Below, piece after piece: positions 1-12,086 of a stretch of DNA of 64,000 nt (position 1 is the stretch's first letter; every line of letters starts with the position of its first letter). Made by a program: the position numbers and the translations under genes. The notes under the pieces are model-generated. The model saw nothing but the letters and a program-made list of their open reading frames with translations. It was not told the DNA's origin and did no database searches. This DNA is from Isoetes taiwanensis (taxonomy: Eukaryota; Streptophyta; Lycopodiopsida; Isoetales; Isoetaceae), in contig JAJEKV010000101.1 of NCBI GenBank assembly GCA_021234155.1, forward strand, positions 2,213,089-2,277,088, written 5' to 3'.

Positions 1-2254
1 CAGCCGCTGTAACTTTGAAGGAGAGAGATTCCTCTTAGCCTCAGAAATCCCACCTCTACCGAGTATCCCTCTCCCTTCACTCTTAATCTCACCAAGGCCT
101 ACAATCCGTGACCAATCATGCACATTAGCCAAAATGCATCTAAATATACTCTTTAAATTTCTTTGAAACAAAGAGGACAACCTTCTATATTTAGACCATG
201 ACAGCGTATCAAAACATTACAGCTACCTTTAAGTTTCTTTGAAATAAGGAGGGCAATCCTCTGTCATCGTCTTGTTCAAATAGGAAGGTGCTTGGTAATA
301 CTTTTATTTAAGTACAATCTTAAACATGGCGTATAAGCATTTACAGAAGTTCCACATCAGTCTCTAGGGACATTACATTAGTAGGAGTTTTGTCATTAGG
401 GCCGATTTGGGATCTCAAAATGGCTCATAACTTGGGTTAAAGAATTCCACGTCATATTTGCCAATTTTACTCAATTAGGTTTGCCTCATGGTTACCAAAG
501 TCAAGATAGTTGGCAAGTAAAAGAATACAGGCTTACTGGCATCCACATGGTGGATTTTCAAGGGGATGTATAGCGCAGATTGCAACAAAGATTAATGGTC
601 TCAGATTTTTCTCGAGAATCATCATACCTGCACTAAAAATAATGGCTACTGTCCCAGCCACTGCCGACGCAAAGAAACCCCTTATCAAATTTTGGTACCA
701 TGCTTCTCTATACATTCACCTCGGGACCTCCTTCATACATCCTCTTTTACTCACTCCTTCATCTAGGAGTCTCCGATTCTGCCTTTATGCAATGAACTCC
801 TGGGCGTGGAAGAAGTGAGAGGTTTTGCCTCCATAGGTCTGGCAGGATGAGCATGCTGCCACCAACGAGGGCAAGCATAGAGTTGCTCTAATAACTGCAG
901 CGCATCTAATCTTTGACCCACTGGATAGGAGCATGCATCTGCTGAACTTGTAGCAACGGAAGTGGAATGTATGACAATACCTATTACGTATACACCCCTT
1001 CCGATATGGGCAAAAGAGCTTTAATCAAAGAAAATAATAGTTTCCCAAAACCACCCTCAAAATGATAACCACCTTAAATGGATCACACAATGAGAAGTCG
1101 ACCGCCGCCTATTTAAGTAAAATACTAATTTCACCAAGGATCTCCTTATCTTCATTTATTTTGCTGTCTTCGCCTTTACAAGCATAATTTTTGTGCGTGC
1201 TTATGCTAATCGACGCCGAGGATGTCGTTCATTTAAAAGCATTACTTAGTATCCTTGTCGCTCACCATATAGACATTGGGTATGTCCTTTCCAAGGTATG
1301 GATGTTGTGGCATTGCTAAGTATGCGATCTCATTTACTTCTGCATGATTACACCGTGAATGTTAGGGAGTAGCTTGAGGCCGCTTGAATTGCCCCTTAAG
1401 TGAACCGTAAGCTATTGCACTCAATCTATGAACAATGTAATTGCAAATGAAGAAATACCTTAACAGGAGGGGTACAACTAGGGATGTCCTTAAAAATGGA
1501 AGTGTGAGAATGAGTTTCAAAATCTTCACAATTCATTTGAGGTATTTGCTAACATATTCCGTAGATGGCCTAGGAAGTTCAAAAGTCTCAAGACATATAC
1601 GCCATTTCAGCCTTTGCCGAAGTTTGTGGATGGCCTATTTTTGGTCCCTCTTGCGGGACGCTCGATTCCAGGAATTATCGGGTCAATTTATTGTGCCGCC
1701 GCGATAGTTAAACTTCTTTAAGTTCGCCAGATACTTTCTTCCAAAATAGTATTTATATGTTAATTGTCAACTAGAACAAAGAAGAAAATGTAGTAAAGAG
1801 AGGCTGCACATCTTATTGGGGTGCCGCTTGAGGACCATAAATAAACAATCTCGGCGCGCTTAGATATTCTGCATGGCTTAGGAGGAAGTCATTTATTTAG
1901 CTAGCTACAATGGAAGTTTAATGGCCATTATCGTAATCCAAGAGTGCTAATGGAGATAGAGGAGATTGCATCTAACTTTCATTATTTCATTGATGGCATT
2001 AGGGTTGGCTATAGGCAAGAGTGTAATGTAAAGTTTGATGAGTTTGCAATCAACAAGAAATTGTCTATTGCTTAACGATTTGAATTTCGTTTATTTTTTC
2101 GTTTGTGTGGAATTTTTCTATAGGGATCCGTACAATTATTTAAAAAAGTTACCAAGGTATTTTACGTTTAACATCCGTTTTTTACTATTTGTCTCTTGTC
2201 AGGTGTCTATTTTTTGCCAGTGTCCGTAGTATAAAGTGCATCCATTGAGAAGCC
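1..2254. other. No recognised gene (AT-rich intergenic)
   Basis: I see no conserved protein, RNA gene or clear repeat here. Open frames such as 510-818 (+) and its antisense partner 533-715 (-) and 1441-1707 (+) are short, show no recognisable motif and have no sign of splice-linked continuation. Treated as intergenic. Confidence 0.5.
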
Positions 2255-3113
2255 ATGGCTAGAACTAAGTAAACTGCAAGGATTCATCCAGGTGGTATAA
2301 GGCCGGGTGATTACATTACTCCGCCTCCTTCACCCGCTTCTGAAGTCTCTAATAGAGATTCTTCTCCTCCGACTCTGACTATGCCTAATAGAAGGAAAAG
2401 AACTTCACATGACAGACGGCGGGGAAAGCAGCTCTAGAGTAACTGGGGAGGTGCATTCTGGTTCGGAGACAGAAGATGAAAATATGACAGATCAGCAAGC
2501 AGAGTATGATGCCGGATTGATTATTGAACATTCGACTCTTCCTGCTCCTCCTGTGAATGCGTCAAAAGCTTCTAATTAAAGAAGGAGAGCTCATCCAAAA
2601 AAGGGGATGACGACCAGAAATGTGAGGAGATGGTCGGAAGAGGCGGCCGACCAGCAGCCTAGAAATGAGATGGGTGAGAGTAGTGGCCAAGGTGCAGGCG
2701 TAGAGCAGCCGCAGTAATAGCCAGCAAAGCAAGGAAGAAGGAAGCGGAAGATGAAGCTTAGCATTAAAGCACTACGCAAGACAAGGAAGTACCAGAAGAG
2801 CATTGACCTGGTTATAACCTGGTTATTCCACATCTCCAATTTGCTAGGTTTGTGAAAGAGTTGTTGCAAGAATGTGGTGCTATACATAATGCCACTTACA
2901 AGATTCAAGCAATTGCCTTGGATGCTCTTCAAATGGTAGCAGAAGCAATTGGTGTTCAAGGATTCCCAACTTGCAGCCATACATGCCAAGCGGGTGACTG
3001 TCATGCCGAAGGACATGCGCCTAGTCTTACACATAAGGGATCCTGAGCAATATGGCCGTAATTTTGAATCTGCATACAACAAGAAGAAAGACATGCCAGA
3101 TCCTAAGGCGTAA
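2255..3113 (+). pseudogene. Long-tailed histone H3 relic, CENH3-like, intron-less and disrupted
   Basis: The sequence starts with a histone H3 N-terminus: ATG then A-R-T-K, a TAA where H3 has Gln5, then T-A-R. A long, charged, Ser/Pro-rich tail (about 150 codons) follows, including a basic stretch K-Q-G-R-R-K-R-K. The histone fold is then recognisable in pieces: ALRKTRKYQKSIDLVI (2768-2815; H3 alphaN region), FVKELLQECG with [14 protein letters not shown] (2850-2960; alpha1/alpha2), and [19 protein letters not shown] (about 2970-3026; matches H3 [18 protein letters not shown]). A C-terminal extension of about 20 residues runs to the stop at 3111. A long divergent tail with a divergent core is typical of the centromeric variant CENH3 and not of canonical H3. 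The frame is broken by TAA 2270, TAG 2435, TAA 2577, TAA-TAG 2715-2720, an 11-bp tandem duplication (2806-2827) and at least two shifts. The absence of introns suggests a processed copy. Other divergent H3 variants are possible. Confidence 0.72.
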
Positions 3114-6100
3114 AGTGCCTGGGTATTTTATTCATATGTTAATATTCCTTATAAATATAATTTGTTTTGTTAGTCGATTTCTTTCTTAGAAGGTTAACTT
3201 CGCATTTTTTTAGGCTAGGATACGTGAGGATCACACGACGTGCCTTTTTTTGCATAGACTAGTTTTCGCATCATGTGATCTGATCCCTCATCCCAACCCT
3301 AACCCAAACCCTAAAATGTACGGACGAATCTCCACAACGGCTCTATGTATCCTTTCAGAATGGACAACGGCTACTTCAATTCTGCAGTTATAGCACCTTA
3401 TCGCTCTTCCACATCTTTTTGCGTTCTGCATCTATTTCGTCGTGGATTGTTATGTCGAGTCTTTGGAATGGCATGCATCTGCCCCATGTGCCAATGAGGA
3501 AGTTGCGTCGAATGAGATTTTTTCTTTCTATTGTAAGGAAATCGACATCATGGAAAACAGTGGCTACTGCGATGTTGCTTTATGTTTCAGCCGGAGTGCG
3601 TTAGCTCAGCGAACATGCTTCGCAAATGTTCCTGGGGTATGGATTCTGAAACCAGCTTTAGAGGAAGCGACTTCGCATTTGCAAGGATCAAAGACTTTCT
3701 TCAAGAATGCGGCGTAGCGGGCTCCACCGGACTGCGTGCTTGTACTTAAGAAGATAACTTATATCTCTTTGTCGTTTGCATTTGCTAGTTATTGCAATTT
3801 GCTCAACCTTCCCATTTCCTATTTCCTCTAAATTCAATTCTTACACATCCACCCATTTACGTTTCCTTTCTGCAATTATCATGATTCCATTTCGTGCCAG
3901 CTAATTCAGCGGGAAGCATACGAGCCGAGATTTGATGTAGGCATTTCTACACAGCCGAGATGTCTTCTCCTTTAGTTATTTTCTCATTCCTTTCAAATGG
4001 CAACAATTATCCAGGAAACGCCCAGATTCTTTTGCATCCAGAAAAGGATCGCCAGATTGTTAGCACCCAACAGGCTGTAGCACCGCATTTGACAATCAGG
4101 TAGGTTTTTTGTTGCATTTAGGATTTGATTCTTGCAGTAGATTAGTGCTTTGCCTTCCTTTAATCTGTGTGCTCTTTCTTCATGCAGGAAACAAAGGATA
4201 CACTTACAGCATACCCCAGCATACCCCTAAGAATTAGACAGGTTACAGGTATCCCGCTGTCCAAAAAGCTCCCTATTTGAGTTAAATTGTGTATGGATGC
4301 AGAGTATTCTATTCCCTTTTAATTTTGCATGTGGTTCCTTCAACTCATCCATTAAGAGTTTCATTTTTTTTGCGAATCTCAGACAATACTTGTGCCAAAT
4401 CTTCAATTTTGATTACAGAATTACTTGGCTTTTCCATTTGAATACCATACCAACTACACTCAAAATTCCTGATGGCATTAATTCCTGGTGGGCGAAATGC
4501 TGTAAAGAGCCATCATGTTGGTGCTCACACTATTGTGATGAGCAAGAGGTTCCACATAAAACTTTTGGCTAATACAACTTTTGGCTGATCTCCACTATTT
4601 TAATATACTTTTAGTTTATGTTGAAGTAAATGCTACGATTTGCTTGAGACGGTCCTTTGGCAAGCAATTGCAATGAATTTTTTTTTACCTCCTGTTTTAC
4701 ATTTGCAAAAAAAAAAAAAAAATCATTAAGGGGATTTAAGCTCTGTTTGCAAAGATTTTGGATAGGTTTGCAAGGATACATAAGCTTGTTTGGAAAGATT
4801 ATGAAGTCTCCCTTTTTCTTTTGTTTTTCTCTTGGATTTTTTTTGAACTTGCTGAACTGTGTGCCCATTCTTTTAAACTTGCTGAAATGAGTTTAGGTGC
4901 TTTGTTTAATCCCTCTGCAAGGCATGCTGGCTAATTTCTGCATGATCTCCATTTCCTTGATTGGCTCTGTACCCAACGATTTTTCAACCAACTGCAAGCA
5001 AACTTTTTCTTTTAGGCAATCAATCCAAGCTATGGTTAATATTACAGACTGTCGGGTGCACTTTTTCTTAACTCCTGTTATACTTCTGCAGAGAAAAGCA
5101 GTGGCTTGGCAATCTTATTTGGGGCTTATTTAAAGGAGGCCTTCATGTAAGTAGCTCTTATCCAATCATATTTTTCCTTAGATGTGCATCTTAGATTTCT
5201 GTTTGTCTTTGCACGGTTTACATCTTAGTCATCTAAGTGTTACATAGATAAAATATACATCAAAATCTGATTAAGTGGGAAAGTACATTTTGTTAGTTCT
5301 GTTTGCCATGAAGACAAAGAAGTACATAGTTGTGGAAAAGGTTCATTTGCTGAGTTTTGTGAAGCATCTATGTTATTATAGGTTTAAATTGTTTAAGCTC
5401 GAATTTTGTTGTTGTGATATTTAATCCTAAGCATGTAATATATAGCTGATAATATGTTCCTTCTCATGTTGTGCAGGCATTTTGCAGAGTTAAGATTGAG
5501 GCAACTTTGCAATTAAAAGAACAAATACAAGGTAAAAAGAAGAGATGACACTAGCAATAAACTAAAATAAAATATGCCATGGAGAAAAACATTTCTAGAA
5601 AGACTAGAAAATTGCCCACCTTCAGTGGGCTTTCTATGTGGTTGTATATGAAGACTGGGACACTAATGAGGTGGTAGGTTCTTGTGATGCCGGAAGTTTG
5701 CCTGAAGGGGATTGCATTTTGAGTAGCCTCAGGGCTCTTGCCGGTTAAGGTCTATACATGATACATTTCTGGCGGCCAGGGTTCACATTCATAACAGATG
5801 CTTGGGCTCAAAACAAAGTGGATCAAGTGATGTGTTGGGTTTTTAATTTGTCACTACATTCATTACTCAGAAGCAAACGCCACTTTCCGTGATAGCCTCA
5901 CTGATCAGTAGTCCCGCCAAAGCCCTAAAATGCGTAAAATGCAAAGAGTTTGATTAAATGGGAGCTCCGTATCGTGCTAGGGGCCATGCTGAAGCTCTTC
6001 GCACAGCCTTCAAATAAAGCTTGAAAAAAAAAAAAGAAGTTATTCCGTGGTTTCAGCTTTGACGTTTTGTATCCTTGCTCCTCCGGGCTCCGTACCAGCC

Positions 6101-6489
6101 ATTTATTTGTGTAGAATGGCAGAGCCATACAAAGGGCTTCCAACGAATCATCAAGCTCTTTTCTTCCCCGCTGTAGAATGCGAGGTATGTCAAAGTGCTT
6201 CAAATCTAATTTGTAACGCTCCTAACCGACATGTCTTCTTTAGCTAATCAAGTAAAACCGCTCTAGACGTTTATGAGTAGTCGCTTCTACCCATGTAGGT
6301 GCCCTGCAATCATATCATAATTCACTTGTCATAATGGAAGGATGGAATCTAACAAATATGTAGAATGAGATTACATACCTACAAATATGTGTATTAAAGT
6401 TACATTAACATATTTAGTGTATTTACATTTCTTTGAAAACTTAAAAGGTAAGATCATAATACTCTCTGTAGTTTAAGTCATGTCTATAA
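3114..6489. other. No assignable gene; open frames and one poly(A)-like tail
   Basis: An open frame at 3442-3717 (+, 91 codons) and another at 4297-4572 (+) show no motif I recognise. Telomere-like CCCTAA units occur at about 3294-3315. At 6013 an AATAAA is followed by a 12-A run (6024-6035), which could be the tail of a retrocopy, but no coding sequence can be assigned upstream. The rest looks like ordinary intergenic DNA. Confidence 0.4.
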
Positions 6490-9150
6490 ATTGACTAAAA
6501 TATGTAAAACATGGTGCACCTTCAAAAGCCTTGAACCGATTGGTTCTTGGCGCTATGACTTAGCGCTTCTTGACTTGGTACCATGTGTAAGGAGAGAATT
6601 CGGGCCCAACATGGGCAATTTGAGGTGGATTTGGGGGACATGTTTAGTGGATAGGGAGACAGGAAAGCATGACGTGAGTCTAGAAAATGGTATTTTGAGA
6701 CAGGAACAACTCATTGGGAACCGGAAAAGGCCAGGACAACAGAGGACAGGAAATTATGAGACTGGGAATCATGGTTCTCGATTTAAACTTGACCTTTGGA
6801 CAGGAAAGTCCTAATTGCTTCAGAAATGCCAAATCACACAAAACAGATCATTGCTTTGCTAAACTTTTGAATGGTAAAATTGTAAAAGAACCAAAACTTC
6901 GGGTTACTTTGCACGTGGAGCATTGGCTGATCCCAACAATGGCTAAGGGAATCAAGAACCAACACAAAACAATGTCGCTCTATTCTCCGATGCATCCCAA
7001 TTGGTTGGTCCAATCTTGGATCAAAATTAATGAAGAGCAAAATATGATTCTGGAAAACAAGAAAGGAGATCAATCCATGAGTTTAGAGGTAGCCCTTAAT
7101 CCGAAAAATCACCACCTGTTCCTTCTAGGACTTAGAGAACTATAATCCCGAAGCCAGTGATTGGTTGTATCCGGCTATGAAGGAGTCGCTTAATCTACCT
7201 AGGTCGAAAATAATGAAGATGGATAAAAACATTGAAATTACAGGAATGTACTAGTTACAATTCCCTTTCTTTGTGGTAGAATGTGGAAATCCAAATACAA
7301 CCCAATATCTTCTTGCTGGCACTATCTATAGAGCCAATACCCAATTTTACTTTCAAAAGTGGAATCCAAATTTGATCGCAACCTAAAATGTTTTATCCTC
7401 GCCTCTTGCACTTTAGCGATTAAATCCTATGTATTGGCATGGAAAGATATTTTTAGAGAACCGATCTCGTGGATAGGTGAGTATATTGGCCGAAGGTATA
7501 CCACAAAGAGCTCCAAAGGTTTGGATCCAAATAGATATTTTTAAAAGAAATACTGCCAAATTCAATATCGATTTCCTTTTGGAGAATTCAAAAATCTACC
7601 TCGACTAAGTGTGACTCCTCCTCCATAATGTTTGTGGCCTTAGATTGCACCTAAGCAAGGGAGGTGTTTGTCATGGAAAAATGGATGAAACATTCCTCCT
7701 CGATCCTAATGTACCAAAAACAAGGAATTTCTAGACACTTATGAGAACCCAAAAATCTGGATTTTTAGTAGCAGTAAACAATTACAGAAAACAAAAATGG
7801 GAGTGCTAATTAGAAAGGCTCGGAAACAGAAAGCCAAAGAAATGAAACAAAACAAAGGAGAAGATCTCGCCAAGGTCAAGATCAGACATGAAAGAATGGA
7901 AGAAAAATGTGAACATGACAGTAATTAATGGATGTGATAAAGGTTTTGGTCAATTCAAGTGGCTATGGAGTAGAGAATTCCCCAAGGAACCTATAAGTCC
8001 TAATGGTCGTAAGTTGAATTATCTATGGTCCCTATAAGTCCCAGCAAAATGTCAAGGTAAAGAAATTATCAAGATAATTCCCGTCTTGATAACCTCCTAA
8101 ATCATTAAAGGATACATCAACCGATATTAAACAGGGCTAATTCACCAACTCAATATGCAAAATGGAAGTTAGTTCATAAGGGAGAAACCCCCAAACTGTA
8201 AGTATATAGGTGATGATGGTCCAGAAAGCAAATGTATGATATTCTTTTGGAACCCATGGAGAAAAGGAAAAATTTGGCTAATGCTAATGGATGAAATTGT
8301 GTTGACATGGTTCTGTAAACACAAGAGGGATTTCATCAAAGATACACCAAAGATAATAATGTAAGTTTAAATTTTTCAATGCAGATCCCCTATGGAAGTA
8401 AATATTTTATGCCGGAAGGTGAGAATCAATCGAAGATCCTATAAGCCCTAATGGCCTGGAATTGGAAACAATAGACCAAATAAGTCCAAAAGGCCGTGGG
8501 ATTTGCTTATTAAATGGTGCCAAGGCCGTGGATTTGATTCCTATAAGTCCTTGTGATAAGCAAATGAAGGGGCTATTTTAGACTCCTAATACTACTAAGA
8601 AAAGGTGAAGGAAGTTCAATTTTTCGTAAAATAGCCCCCGCCTCCAACTCGAGCACAGAAAGGAAGGAATACCCAAACATGAAGATCATCATATGGAATA
8701 TGAGAGGGACTATGATCCTTCCCTCAAAGGAAAAGGGCACTTATTGCCCTAAAGGAAATGAAGGCTCTATATTATTTTGTTGCGGTGAACATAGTCAGCC
8801 TCAATTTGAGACTTCTGCTGCAGACTGGATTTTCCGCTTCTCCCGTGGGGATCTCAAATGGTCACCAAGTGTATGGTACTGTGGGGTGGTATTTGTATGG
8901 CTTGGTGGATATAAATGTATTGAAAATTTAGACACCACTCAGGAAGGTGGACAAAAGAGTGTGAGATACAACTGGGTAAAGAAATATTTGGCATTATAAA
9001 TGTCTATGCCTCAACCGAAAGTAATGAGAGAGAGGAACAATGGACACAAATCTCTCAATGGATTCAACAAAGAGTATAGGAAAATTGGCTGATGCTGTAA
9101 CTTTAATAATACCCCAATTTGGGATCAAAAACTAGGGAAGAAAATTGAAG
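6490..9150 (+). mobile_element. Decayed L1-type LINE (ORF1 DUF4283-like part and endonuclease part)
   Basis: Two plant-L1 signatures occur in the right order on the plus strand. At about 7310-7550 the frames give YRANTQFYFQKWNPN, and further on KDIFREPISWIGEYIG. These match the DUF4283 region of plant LINE ORF1 proteins, where a Trp-Asn-Pro-containing strand precedes the 'edifreiGesig' segment. At 8679 an ATG opens a frame beginning MKIIIWNMRG, the typical N-terminus of the LINE ORF2 apurinic-type endonuclease. In another frame at 8974-9078 it continues as FGIINVYASTESNEREEQW, which corresponds to the endonuclease 'vYAp...er..lW' block. The reverse transcriptase is absent, so the element is truncated as well as frameshifted. 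The stretch 6490-7145 upstream may be more ORF1, but I cannot show it. Confidence 0.65.
8679..9080 (+). pseudogene. LINE ORF2 N-terminal endonuclease fragment
   Basis: The fragment starts with MKIIIWNMRG and ends in VYASTESNEREEQWTQISQW in a shifted frame. This family (exonuclease-endonuclease-phosphatase fold) nicks target DNA for LINE integration. Here the catalytic core beyond the first about 130 residues is missing, so it cannot be functional. See the enclosing LINE entry. Confidence 0.6.
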
Positions 9151-9645
9151 AGGTGAGATCTAAACTTTGGATTTCTATTTCCCTTAGAGAATTAAGTTTT
9201 GTTTGCATTTCTTACCATCTCCTTTACAGATGTGTACATCCCCGGTAATATTTGTTTGAAGTGTTCTTGCTTCGTGAATTGCACCTCAAACCTAATTGAT
9301 CATTTTTCTTCAACTCGTAATGGGATTTGGCAAAGAAATGAATTCTCAAAGATGGGTCATGGCTATGCTATAGACTCGAAGACTTGCCCTTTGGAGCTTG
9401 ATTTTACTTCAAAGTTCTGCTCCGCTCGCTTAGATGCAATCGACCTTCCGCGACGCTTTGTGGCGCAGTTCACATAGTATTTACAAGTAATGGTGCTGTG
9501 GGGTTGCCCAAAACATAAAGGCGAACGGCTTTTAATCAGCTGGAAATGGGCTATCAAAACGTAGTGCTTAATCTTTGCCGAAATGTACAATGGCTTCATT
9601 TGTCAATAGTGGCATGCAACGAAAGCAACATTTAGCGTATATACT

Positions 9646-9881
9646 CTAGATTGTTATCACTAGTTCCATGTCTTCGGCGATAATTGGAGTTGTTTTAATT
9701 GTTTGAAGTGATATAATGCATGATTTGTTGTTCCATGTCGTGGACAATCTACCTACATCACATAAAGCAATGGTCAATCATGCCTTTTTGTTCCCACAAA
9801 GGTGTTTTATGTAACAAATTTTGGCTAATATATCCACTTTGATCTATAGAAGGGCATGCCTCATATCTAGCTTTAATTCTA
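9646..9881 (+). repeat. ~240-bp direct repeat, copy 1
   Basis: This shares long blocks with 10921-11160, for example GTTTGAAGTGATATAATGCA, GGACAATCTACCTAC and AAGGTGTTTTATGTAACAA, with small indels and substitutions. No TG...CA ends were found, so LTR status is not shown. Confidence 0.8.
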
Positions 9882-10920
9882 GGCTCTTTAACGTATGCAA
9901 GTAGGTTAGCTTACTATGAATTTTCTGAGCATTATGTCAGTCTTAACCCTCATAACGACATCAAAATCAAGTAGTTGGTGCATGTAGATTCCAATAAAAA
10001 TAATAGTTTCTTTTTGGCATTTGTTTCTCCTACCAAAGATCAAGCGAAGAATATGTACTAAATTTGTTTGACCTTTTGCAGCTTTGTGGATCATGCACTG
10101 CATTTCCTAAGAGCAACATTTCATCGCTAGCTGTGATTCATTCTTATCTCACATTGTTTTCGTGCTCCAAAGCATGAAACTCTGGATTTGTTTATTGTGG
10201 AATGTCCATGCACTTGAATCAAGTGTAAATGTCATTTTGGGTAGCAAGATTTGTGAATGATCCATGGAATACTCCTAAGGGCTAAACTTAGCTATTTGGC
10301 TTATTTTTTGAGCACATTTCAAAAAAATTTGGCTAAAGTAATGGAAAAATTAAAAATACAATTTTAGCTTTAACTTTTTTCGGGATCAAGGCTAACCTCT
10401 CGGAGCTTCCTTTAGAAGCCAAATGCTAGAAAGTAAGAGAGTGAAATTTTGTATTGTTTAGCTAAACTATAGAAACTTTTTAGAATGAATTTCTAAGTTA
10501 GTTTAGCTAACATCATTCTAGTTTATATATGAAATATAAGATTAGTAGTTTAGTTTCTAGCATTATGAATTTAATTTGAGTTTTAGACTTTGCTAGTTAG
10601 CATAATACTTTAGAATGTTTCTACAAAGACAATGACTAAAAGGCCAAGTGGGAATATATTGAAAAAAAGTATCGTAATTTGCTTAATATTTTCTCTCGTT
10701 GGCTCTACCCATAGAAATGGGATGATGTTTAAGGTTTAGATAAACGTTAGAAAGTATGAGAGGAAAATGTGTATAGTTTAGCTAAATCCATGTAAGGTTT
10801 TGGGATTAATATTTGTGCAAGTTTAGCTAAAGTAATTCTTGGCTAATAAAAAATATGCTTATTAGTAATTTATTCCCCTCGAATGATCAATAATTAGCAA
10901 AAATTCTATATGGTCCGTAG

Positions 10921-11160
10921 ATTTAGATTGTTACTACTACTAGATCCATGTTTAAAGTGATAATGGAGTTGGTTAATTGTTTGAAGTGATATAATGCATA
11001 TGGTTTTGTTGTTCCATGCGCCGGACAATCTACCTACTTAAAGCTATGGTCAATCATGCAGCCTTTTGTTCCCAATAAAGGTGTTTTATGTAACAATTTG
11101 CCAATATATCCACTTTGGATCCATTAGGCTGGGCATGCCTAATATCTAACTTTAATTCTT
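10921..11160 (+). repeat. ~240-bp direct repeat, copy 2
   Basis: Partner of 9646-9881, same orientation, about 1.27 kb downstream. Divergence is moderate, so the duplication is not recent. It could be a small non-autonomous element pair or a segmental duplication. Confidence 0.8.
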
Positions 11161-11260
11161 AAGCCATGTTGTTTGTGTACCCATCTTTAATTTTACAAAG
11201 ATGGTATAGAGCTAATTTTACAAGTTATAGATATTAACACATGCCATGATAAAGTATAAA

Positions 11261-11760
11261 ATATATAAAAGGGAGTTATAAATAGGAATGTGGTAAACAT
11301 TGCAAATGGAAATGGGGATTGTTGCATATGGAAACGGGAACACATTGCATTGTATGTAGAAAAATGTAAAGCACTTTTTGATAGAGGATATATATCACAA
11401 GTGTATTTCGTTGTCTTATTGGGGTATGAACATTGATTGTTTTAACGGCACGCATATATGGAATGGGGTACAAATGAAGAAATTTTCGGAGTAAGGGTAT
11501 ATCAAACTACAAAACTGCCAAAAGGGGATTGTTTAGAAAAAAGGGTAAGGAATAGTGGTCAAAAGAAAATGGGGTATGAATATTGTATATGTAGAAATGG
11601 GGTACAATCAAGAAAGTTTCGGTAAGGGGGATTACATGGAAAGCGGGTATGAATATTAGTTGCAAGAAATGGGTACTAAATATTACATATTGCAATAGGG
11701 GATATAAAACACTTCCACATAAGAGGATACTAATCTACAAAATCACAAAGGGGGGAATGT
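11261..11760 (+). repeat. Degenerate 'GGGGTATGAATATT'-type repeat tract
   Basis: Words of the type GAAATGGGGTA and GGGTATGAATATT recur irregularly (for example about 11415, 11570, 11600, 11645, 11670). The pattern is imperfect and A/G-rich on the plus strand. No coding potential was recognised. Confidence 0.45.
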
Positions 11761-12086
11761 GGGATAAATACCCCATTTCAAAATCATTGCTATTCCAAAT
11801 TTTAAAAAGGGATTTTGAGGGGTTTTGTACGGGATGATGTGGGCATCATTTTGATGTGTTGCAGCGTACGCAGCATGCTGGAATATGCTTACTTATGATA
11901 AACAATTTGTAGATGGTAGCATTTTAGATTTATCTTTCTCTTCCAGCTTTTGTATCTTTTAACCATTTTAATATGTGAATGTTTTCTGACTATGGACAAT
12001 ATGCTTTAACATGGCAGTGCTGACTTTAGAAAAGTACCTAAGAGCAAAGCTTAAATAGTTAGCAAGATTCCTGATCACAGATATAA

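Larger units (their letters stand above)
9151..11259. other. AT-rich non-coding stretch carrying a direct repeat pair
   Basis: No protein is recognised. The stretch contains a direct repeat of about 240 bp (separate entries). Between the copies lies AT-rich sequence with recurring GTTTAGCTAA-like words (10300-10850). Confidence 0.45.

Noticed and set aside
3294-3315. Telomere-like CCCTAAC/CCCAAACCCTAAA units
   Set aside because: Only two or three units; such short tracts are common in plant promoters and intergenic DNA.
5960-6035. GGGGCCATGCTGAAGCTCTTC resembles the reverse complement of U6 snRNA (GGGGCCATGCTAATCTTCTC), next to an AATAAA and A-run
   Set aside because: Only about 20 bases match imperfectly; the rest of U6 (5' stem, ACAGAGA context, T-tail) is not present, so not called an snRNA gene.
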